Assembly (NCBI GenBank): GCA_009982845.1
Contig: JAADKB010000001.1
Span: forward strand, 1-64,000
DNA length: 64,000 bases
DNA from: Delphinella strobiligena
Lineage: Eukaryota > Ascomycota > Dothideomycetes > Dothideales > Dothioraceae
Direction: 5' to 3'
Both the position numbers and the translations under genes were made by a program. Positions 57,168 through 64,000 of this stretch are shown here, in pieces. Under the pieces are notes generated by a model. The model was not told the DNA's origin and did no database searches. It was given only the letters and a program-made list of their open reading frames with translations. How positions within the stretch are numbered: position 1 is the stretch's first letter; every line of letters starts with the position of its first letter.

Positions 57168-57922
57168 ATGCGGGGGAAGAGGGCAAGGAAGTTGTTGATG
57201 AGAGGGGAGAGGCAGGGGATGAAGAGAGCAAGGAACATCGACTTGACGGCACAAGCGAAGGTCTGGATCACACTGGAAGCGACAGCAGAGAGTCGAACTG
57301 GGTGGTAGTGGTGGAGTCGCAAACGCGAAGTTGAATCAGGTAGAAAGCAACCCCTGCAGTCGGTCATGTTGATTGGAAAAGTCCCTTGGTTCGAAGGCAC
57401 GTTGATGCTAGAGATATCTTGTAGATATCGAGAATCTTGATACTCTGAGCCATAGAGACATCAGTGATCATCAATATCCGCCTGAATCCGTCATTCTGGT
57501 CTTTATGAAAGTAAGGTACTTACCAAACAGGTAGCACAGACTTACATTGATAATTCGAGATATATCTTGCGTATCCAGCTCGTATCCAGGCGACAATGTC
57601 CGAAAGAGACGACATTCACAAAAGCATGGACCGCGTGCTCTCAAGAGCTTGTGATAAATATGGATTTTTGTTCATTGATATATGATACAGGAAAAACGAA
57701 AAAACATCTCGCTTCGACGGGCAAAAGCGAAGTCTCAATCGACAAGTCAACCCGAATCCCTCGACCTTCCTGCTCTATGTTTTTCTTTTGAAAAGGCGTA
57801 ATGACCTGACTTCGGGTATGAAAGCATGGACGCGCACATGGATGCTGACATTCGCAGTTCTTCAACCGACAATGAAAGGACATGTTCCAACCCTCTCCTT
57901 CATCTTCTTATTCAGGAGTCGT
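57168..57922. other. Intergenic region
   Basis: Between the small membrane protein and the translocator 3' end. Purine-rich near 57,070-57,230; otherwise nothing supported. Confidence 0.4.
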
Positions 57923-59305
57923 TTAGTTGGCATCACTGCCTGCAACCTTGTGAATGTATTCATTGGGGCTGTAACCGGCAGGAAGCTGGTTTCCGAAGCT
58001 GCCGAGGACAAGGAGGAGGACAATGAGGACAGCGGCGAAGATGATGACCTTTCTGAGGGCAGGGTGACGGACACCGTAGTCGGCCCAGGCACGACCGCCA
58101 GCACCAGCGTATTCCTTGAGCTTGTCTGCTCCGAGCTTGTAGTAAACGAGACCACCGAGAGCGATCGAGTAACCGAAGAATTGCAGAGGCGAGACGGGAT
58201 CGCGGAAGATGAGCATAGAGGCGAAAACGAGGAGGATATCCTTGAGCACACCGGAAAGCGTAAGGACGAGAGAGGAGGTTCTGCCAATCTGTGAAGAATG
58301 AATTAGTACAGGGAATTACAACGGGATGGGCTTTTTTCAAACATACCAAGAAAACGACAGAAACGTTGAGCATGAAAGCAATCATGGCGTTTGCAAGCAG
58401 AGTGAAATAGCCAACGTTCTGAATGTCAAGCATAGACATCTTGGGCACCTCGACAACCAGAGCGACAATGCCGTTCATAATGGCGCACGCCGGGGCAAAG
58501 TAGTACAGCGAGACCAATGGGTCCATCTTGAACTCGGCGGAAGAGAGAAGGCTCTGAACCATGTTCAAACGGACGGCCTCGAAAGCGATACCACCGAGCT
58601 GGAAGAGCACACCAGTGACGATAAATTTGATTTCACCAGCAGAAGCAATAATGACACCGACAACAATGATGGAGACATTGCCGAGAGTCCTGTAATTTGG
58701 TGGTGATGTTCCCATGATCCAACCGGTAATGAGGACAGCGACCGGGGTGGTGGCCTTGAGCATCTGAATGAAAGACACACTCAGGTACATGTAGGTGAGG
58801 TTACCGCAGATGAGAGACAGAGAGAAGAAGACACCGATGGGGACGATTGCTCTGAGATAGACCTTGCCTGTCATGGGCACCTTGGATCTCGAGTCGAGGA
58901 CGTGGGTGAAGCGGGCCATGATCTGAGTCATCAGAGTTGCGAAACCGAGATGCCATGTTGTGAGGAAAATAGGATAGTCTGGGTTGAGGTCAATTGATGG
59001 CCAGAAAGCAGGAGTCAATATTAGTAGACATGAACATACGGAATTTGGCAGTGTCGAGAATCCACTTGTTGAACAGAATGACACTCGAACTGAGCGTGAT
59101 CCACACACTTCCGGAGGGTCAGCTGACTTTGCCAGACACCACTTTCTTCTCTTGTGCAGCTGTAAGATACTTACGCAATGTAGACTGCCGGGTGAAGACC
59201 TTGTTTCTGTGGCTCTGGGACCTGAACTGCGGGATTGACAGTTGGCAAGACGGGCTCGCCAGCCTCGGACCTCTCCATCTCGCCCGATGTTCTCTCTTTC
59301 TCCAT
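57923..59305 (-). CDS. Triose-phosphate/nucleotide-sugar translocator family membrane protein
   Basis: A 398-residue transporter with ten hydrophobic segments. Four exons: 59175-59305, 59040-59107, 58347-58978, 57923-58288; phases 2, 1 and 0 close. The N-terminus is cytosolic and acidic (MEKERTSGEMERSEAGEP). SSSVILFNKWILDTAKFHYP is the TPT family start, LTYMYLSVSFIQMLKATTPV the most conserved core (K-A-T-x-P), and FAFEAVRLNMVQSLL-like sequence follows (here GIAFEAVRLNMVQSLL). The C-terminus has YYKLGADKLKEY and a last hydrophobic helix. Fungal members sit in Golgi or ER membranes; the substrate of this subfamily is not known. It is 1.4 kb from UDP-galactopyranose mutase, but a link in galactofuranose supply is only a guess. 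Confidence 0.9.
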
Positions 59306-60704
59306 TTTGCTCTGTCTGTCCTACTTTTACAGATTTGGGCGACTTGTTCCGCGCGCGCTGCGCTATGGGTCAAAGATGACAAAGATTGGTGCGGGATCAC
59401 AGTTGACCGAAAGACACAGCACTCGGTCGCTTGAAATGGCGACGAGATGACAAGGCGACGAGGCGAGAACAAGATTGAAAAGATAGGCGTGGGGGTGAAG
59501 GAAGGAGGAAGGCAAAAAGTCGAAGATGCGGTCGCGAAAGACGGCCCTTGGTCGGTACAAGAGAGGGTGCTAGTCTTGTTGTTTGACTTGGCCAACACTG
59601 CACTCACTGGCTGAACAGTTCACCGAGACATACCCTCAAGGGGCTAAGCGTATCTCCACATGCTCAGAGTGGGTCTCTCCCGCATAATCAACTGTGCACA
59701 AGCTCTAGTCTGCTCTGCCTTGACGCCGTTGGAAAGGATTGCGCGTCCCTATCCGAAACTCTCAATGACCTGTCAACAACGACCACATGCACATTCTTGA
59801 ACAAAAGCCAATTGTCTAAAATTGTATCGAAAAGATTACGAGTCCTGTACCTAGTCTCCACCATTTCTTCGAGACGCGCACGCATTCTGGAGAAGGTTCC
59901 CCGGACTGTGATTGAAATATATGATGGGAGAGTTGCCTTGATAATGCCGTGAACAACTGGAAGCATATTTCAAGCCCTGTAGATCGTTTGTGTCATCATG
60001 TCAATCAAAATTTAAGGTACCTTACATACAATTGGATGTTTGCAGCACACAACTCCTCAACCGTAATTGCCTGTGAATGTCCATCACCTTTGTTACCGTT
60101 CAGTTTGCTGAGTTCCATCAGGACTGTTTAGATACGTTGGATTTTCACCCTGTCACGTAAACATAAACATACATACAAACAAATCTGCAGACAGGAAGTA
60201 TTATCACTGAACAAAAGCAGACTGCATCTTGCGTTGCTCAGCATATCGAGACAAGCATTGACAAGCATTGCTCCATCTTATTGCCCACGGGGGCGCAGTC
60301 TCAACAAAGGGTGGTTGCCAACAGATAAAATGTGATGTTTCAGCAGCGATTCGCCGAAGAAAAGACGGTCAAGGCAGATTTCAAGGCCTCGCGTGGGTCC
60401 TCATCATGACACGGTTTCGAGCTGCTTCGAGCTGGCGGCAGTAGAGTAAGGTACACACGTTTCGGGATTGAGTTCGGATGTGAGCATGGGCCATGCAGCC
60501 TCCAACCGCTTGGCACGCGGCGACGATCAACGTCCAAAGATTATGTGGCGTCTCCCTTTTGCCTCTGAAAGCGATTCATATTTGGTCAAAGTCGTGGCCC
60601 ATACTCTGGCATTTGTGACATTCCTCTCTCGTTGCTTGTGATACCCATTGACTTCCTTCGTTACTTAATCCGCATACCCACCCCTTAATATTTCACAGTC
60701 CAAA
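59306..60704. other. 1.4-kb divergent region between translocator and UDP-galactopyranose mutase
   Basis: No supported gene. It includes a near-tandem GACAAGCATT duplication (about 60250-60270) and the promoter parts of both flanking genes. Confidence 0.45.
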
Positions 60705-62363
60705 ATGTCAGGAAAGGAGATGTGAGTACTATTCTCGCCATTCCACCATGTCGAGCACAAACATGGACACAATGTGTCGTATTCAGGCCGTTGACTGACG
60801 TACTTGTGCAGCGAGGTCGACGTTCTCGTCATCGGTGCTGGCCCAACTGGTCTTGGTGCCGCAAAGCGTCTCAATCAGATTGATAACCCTTCATGGTTGA
60901 TTGTTGACAGCAACGAGACTCCCGGCGGTCTCGCCTCGACAGATGTCACGCCCGAGGGCTTCCTCTACGATGTCGGTGGACACGTCATCTTCTCCCACTA
61001 CAAGTACTTTGACGACTGTATCGACGAAGCTCTCCCCAATGAGACAGATTGGTACACTCACCAGAGAATCTCCTACGTCCGTTGCAAGGGCCTCTGGGTG
61101 CCATACCCTTTCCAGAACAACATCTCGATGCTTCCCAAGGAGGACCAGGTCAAGTGCCTTGATGGCATGATCGATGCTGCCCTCGAGTGCAGAGTGGCCA
61201 ACACCAAGCCCAAGAACTTTGATGAGTGGATTGTCAGAATGATGGGTACCGGTGTGGCAGACATTTTCATGCGTCCATACAACTACAAGGTCTGGGCTGT
61301 GCCCACGACAAAGATGCAGTGCGAATGGCTCGGTGAGCGTGTCGCTGCTCCCGATGTCAAGAACGTGGTCAAGAACGTTGTCCTCAACAAGACTGCTGGA
61401 AACTGGGGTCCAAATGCCACTTTCCGTTTCCCTGCCGAGGGTGGTACTGGAGGTATCTGGATTGCCGTCGCCAACACTCTTCCCAACGAGAACACTAGAT
61501 TCGGTGAACACGGCACAGTCACCAAGCTTGATGCCGACGCCAAGAAGGTCTCCCTCAAGGACGGCACCACAATCAAGTACCACAAGCTCATCAGCACCAT
61601 GTCGGTCGACTTCCTCGCTCAGGCCATGGCCGACCAGGAGCTCCAAACCCTCACCAAGGGTCTCTACTACAGCACCACCCACGTCATCGGTGTCGGTATC
61701 CGAGGCCACCGTCCCGAGCGCATCGGTGACAAGTGCTGGCTCTACTTCCCCGAGGATGACTGTCCATTCTACCGTGCCACCATCTTCTCCAACTACTCTC
61801 CTCACAACCAGCCCGTGGCCACCAAGAAGCTCGCAACCATTCAGCTCGCCGACGGTTCCAAGCCAAAGAGCGATTCGCTCGCAGAGGGTCCCTACTGGTC
61901 CATCATGCTCGAGGTTTCCGAGTCCGGTATGAAGCCCGTCGACCGCGCCAACCTGCTCAAGGACAGCATCCAAGGCCTCATCAACACCGAGATGCTCAAG
62001 CCCGACGACGAGATAGTCTCCACATACCACCGCGCCTTCGACCACGGCTACCCAACCCCCGCCCTCGAACGCGACGGTGTGCTCAAGGAGCTCCTCCCCA
62101 AGCTGCAGGCCAAGGACATCTGGTCCCGCGGCCGTTTCGGCTCCTGGAAATACGAAGTCGGCAACCAGGACCACTCCTTCATGCTCGGTGTCGAGGCCGC
62201 CGACAACATCGTCAACGGCGCTGCAGAGCTGACTCTCAACAACCCCGATTTCGTCAATACCCGCGTCAACAACGAGAGGAGACTTGTTGACGGCGCTCAG
62301 TTCTTCAAGAGCATGAAGGGTATTCGCTCCGACGACAAGCCTTTCCGTCCCGCTCCTCAATAG
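60705..62363 (+). CDS. ugmA: UDP-galactopyranose mutase
   Basis: A 522-residue flavoenzyme that interconverts UDP-galactopyranose and UDP-galactofuranose, the precursor of galactofuranose in fungal wall galactomannan. Exons 60705-60721 and 60812-62363; the first holds only MSGKE plus two bases. The FAD-binding Rossmann motif is VLVIGAGPTGLGAAKRL (residues 10-26). GGHVIFSHYKYFDD has the conserved flavin-loop His. RPYNYKVWAVP and WKYEVGNQDHSFMLGVEAAD are UGM signatures, the latter carrying active-site residues. Length fits fungal UGMs (about 510). Codon choice is strongly biased to C-ending codons, suggesting high expression; this also keeps a long antisense frame open. Confidence 0.96.
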
Positions 62364-62790
62364 ATGGGATATGGAGAATGGAAAGTAAAGAAGTACACGA
62401 TTGGGACAAGAGTGGGATGGATGGACTTGGACCACATTGTGTAAGCATGTCCGGCCGGCTGGTTGGGACTGGGGTGGAGTTTTTCATCTGAGCGGATTGA
62501 TGCATCGGAGACGCTGTGCGTCTGTTCGAAGGCAGACGTCTTTGCCATGGACGAATAAAACACTCGTACAGATTAGCATCATTGCATAGACTTGAGAGTA
62601 TACATGAGAATATACAGGCTGTGATGATGGCAATACTCATTGGTAACCAACGTGTATCGTTGTCTTGAAGACTTTGTCGTCTCTCGTGATTGACTCTTGC
62701 TCAGGCCATGTCTGCACATTTAGAAGCCATGATCATGTCATAATAAGAAAACGCATTTGTCATTAAAACTTCTAAAGTCTAAAAACCAAA
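62364..62790. other. Intergenic region between convergent mutase and SEC18
   Basis: 3' flanks of both genes; no gene supported. Confidence 0.45.
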
Positions 62791-64000
62791 TCATGCCAGA
62801 CTGGCACGATTATCGGACCACATCTCCGTCATCATGTCAACGAAGCGTGCTGCCACGTCTTGATCCTGCTTGGCAGTCTGCATGGCCGTCAATACGTCCT
62901 TCACCCCAACGTTGAGTGTATCGCCACTAAGGGTGGACTGCATCTGAGCGAGGGAGGCTGATGCTTCCGCGCCTGAAAAGATGCCACTCTCCTTCATGAT
63001 CGTGCCAAGTTGGGAGACCGTTTGCACACTCGGGACTGCGATCTTGGCGTTAAAGTTGAGCTCTAGTTGTTGCAAAACCGAGCGGGACGATGTCGTGACA
63101 ATTATGAGAAGGGGACGGCCCTTCGGCGGCTTGTTCTTGACCAGACCCTTCAATGCACCCAGCACACTGGCACTGAACCTCGGGCCTACGGGCACCCAAT
63201 CCACGAGCAATTCGACGTCGTCGATGACGACCACGTTCAAGGGCGACTTGTAGGCGTCGGTGAAGATCTTCTGAAGATGTTGGACCTTCTGAATTTCATT
63301 CATACCAACCATGTCAACCGGTCTGACGAGCTTCACAAAGGGGAAGCCAGAGTCGAGGGCCAATCTTGCCGCCAAAGCCGTTTTTCCACTGCCGGGTGGA
63401 CCATGCAGAAGAACAGACAGTAAAGGTGTGCTGCCGTCGCGCACTTGGTTGATGTGAAGACGGCCACGGTTGAGAACGGTTTCGACATGGTTCGAGTAAT
63501 GGATGATGCCGCCTTCGACACAGCGATCGAGTTCTTCTTCCGACACACCGAAGAGCGGGTGGACTTCTTCCAGAGCACTGCGGAAGTCTTGCATTTGTAC
63601 CTTCATGTTGACAATGTTCTCATCTATGGCGGCGACAGTGCCAACCTTGATGTGTCTGCTGAAGGCAAAGGATGAAGCGCTCTTGACCAGACCACTGATT
63701 TCAGCACCACTGAAATTGCGAGTCTCGTGGGCGAGTTCCTTCAGGTCGACATCATCACCCATGACATTGTTCTCGCGCATCTTGGTCGTGTGGATCTTGA
63801 GAATCTGCTGGCGACCGGCCTCGTCGGGCAACGAGATCTCCATGTGGACTTCAAGACGTCCGGAACGCAAAAGGGCTTCATCGATCATGTCTTTCCTGTT
63901 GGTCATTCCTATGAGCAGGATGTTGTTCAGCTGGTCGACGCCATCCAGCTTGGAGAGCAGTTGGTTGACAACACTGTCACCGACACCGGTACCACCACCT
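62791..64000 (-). CDS. SEC18: Sec18/NSF, AAA ATPase for SNARE disassembly (C-terminal part)
   Basis: The C-terminal 403 or so residues of the hexameric AAA ATPase that, with Sec17/alpha-SNAP, takes apart SNARE complexes; the gene continues past the right edge. The frame enters with GGTGVGDSVVNQLLSKLDGV and NILLIGMTNRKDMIDEALLR, the end of the D1 ATPase with its second region of homology (SGRLEVHMEI supplies the Arg finger). D2 has Walker A GPPGSGKTALAARL and a Walker B VVVIDDVELLVDW, which keeps DD in place of the DE of active ATPases, as in Sec18/NSF where D2 mainly supports the hexamer. No intron is visible in this part. Confidence 0.95.
   Translation of the reverse strand, partial: GGGTGVGDSVVNQLLSKLDGVDQLNNILLIGMTNRKDMIDEALLRSGRLEVHMEISLPDEAGRQQILKIHTTKMRENNVMGDDVDLKELAHETRNFSGAEISGLVKSASSFAFSRHIKVGTVAAIDENIVNMKVQMQDFRSALEEVHPLFGVSEEELDRCVEGGIIHYSNHVETVLNRGRLHINQVRDGSTPLLSVLLHGPPGSGKTALAARLALDSGFPFVKLVRPVDMVGMNEIQKVQHLQKIFTDAYKSPLNVVVIDDVELLVDWVPVGPRFSASVLGALKGLVKNKPPKGRPLLIIVTTSSRSVLQQLELNFNAKIAVPSVQTVSQLGTIMKESGIFSGAEASASLAQMQSTLSGDTLNVGVKDVLTAMQTAKQDQDVAARFVDMMTEMWSDNRASLA

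Noticed and set aside
60891..62435. 514-codon open frame antisense to UDP-galactopyranose mutase
   Set aside because: It mirrors the sense gene, whose C-ending codons keep the antisense frame free of stops; the translated product is a Val/Gly/Leu-rich string with no domain.
1..64000. CRISPR arrays, bacterial operons, rRNA genes
   Set aside because: No regularly spaced repeats, no polycistronic layout, no rRNA sequence seen; introns throughout show a eukaryotic genome.

Overview
The window looks like the nuclear genome of a filamentous ascomycete (Pezizomycotina, possibly Dothideomycetes; the class is inference). Reasons: many short GT-AG introns of about 45-75 bp, fungal gene families (Zn2Cys6 regulators, a PTH11-like rhodopsin-type membrane protein, GH76, PEX20, an SSK2-type MAPKKK, UDP-galactopyranose mutase, a Mep ammonium transporter), and a 4.7-kb AT-rich tract with the decay pattern of repeat-induced point mutation (RIP). 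Gene models below were spliced by eye; exon coordinates are given where reading frame, splice signals and protein continuity agree.

Region 1 (1-22.5 kb) is ordinary and gene dense: the 3' part of an ArAE_2/DUF2421-type membrane protein, a secreted GH31 glycosidase, a 1.9-kb stretch of uncertain or decayed coding sequence, COX19, the osmostress MAPKKK SSK2, an ammonium transporter with the Mep2-type twin histidines, the U2 snRNP factor CUS2/Tat-SF1, then a divergent pair of an alpha-glucoside-type MFS permease and a cytosolic GH13 maltase. Their shared 1.56-kb promoter holds four copies of CGGWCCG.

Region 2 (22.7-28.2 kb) is one Tad1-like LINE retrotransposon on the minus strand. Its poly(A) tail is at 22,679-22,695. 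RNase H, reverse transcriptase and gag zinc-knuckle remnants can still be read through RIP-type stop codons. The 5' half of ORF1 (27,592-28,149) is not RIP-mutated although it is in frame with the mutated remainder. The element lies between the maltase and a Zn2Cys6 regulator (28,854-30,644) that resembles MAL-activator proteins in its C-terminal half. I read the locus as a permease-maltase-regulator cluster pushed apart by the insertion.

Region 3 (30.6-48.5 kb) is sparse and accessory: a broken small gene, a small secreted protein, a half-size ABCG transporter with eight exons and a GC-AG intron, a GH76 mannanase, a membrane-anchored alpha/beta hydrolase, a HIT protein, a rhodopsin-like membrane protein, and a decaying gene with an in-frame TAG followed by 36 glutamate codons. 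Several 1-1.6 kb gaps carry no gene I can support.

Region 4 (48.5-64 kb) returns to housekeeping genes: a second Zn2Cys6 regulator, SEC13 head to head with a PEX20-like peroxin that is unusually long, a conserved fungal gene broken by a frameshift in a C-rich tract, a small membrane protein, a nucleotide-sugar/triose-phosphate translocator, UDP-galactopyranose mutase, and the C-terminal half of SEC18/NSF running off the right edge.
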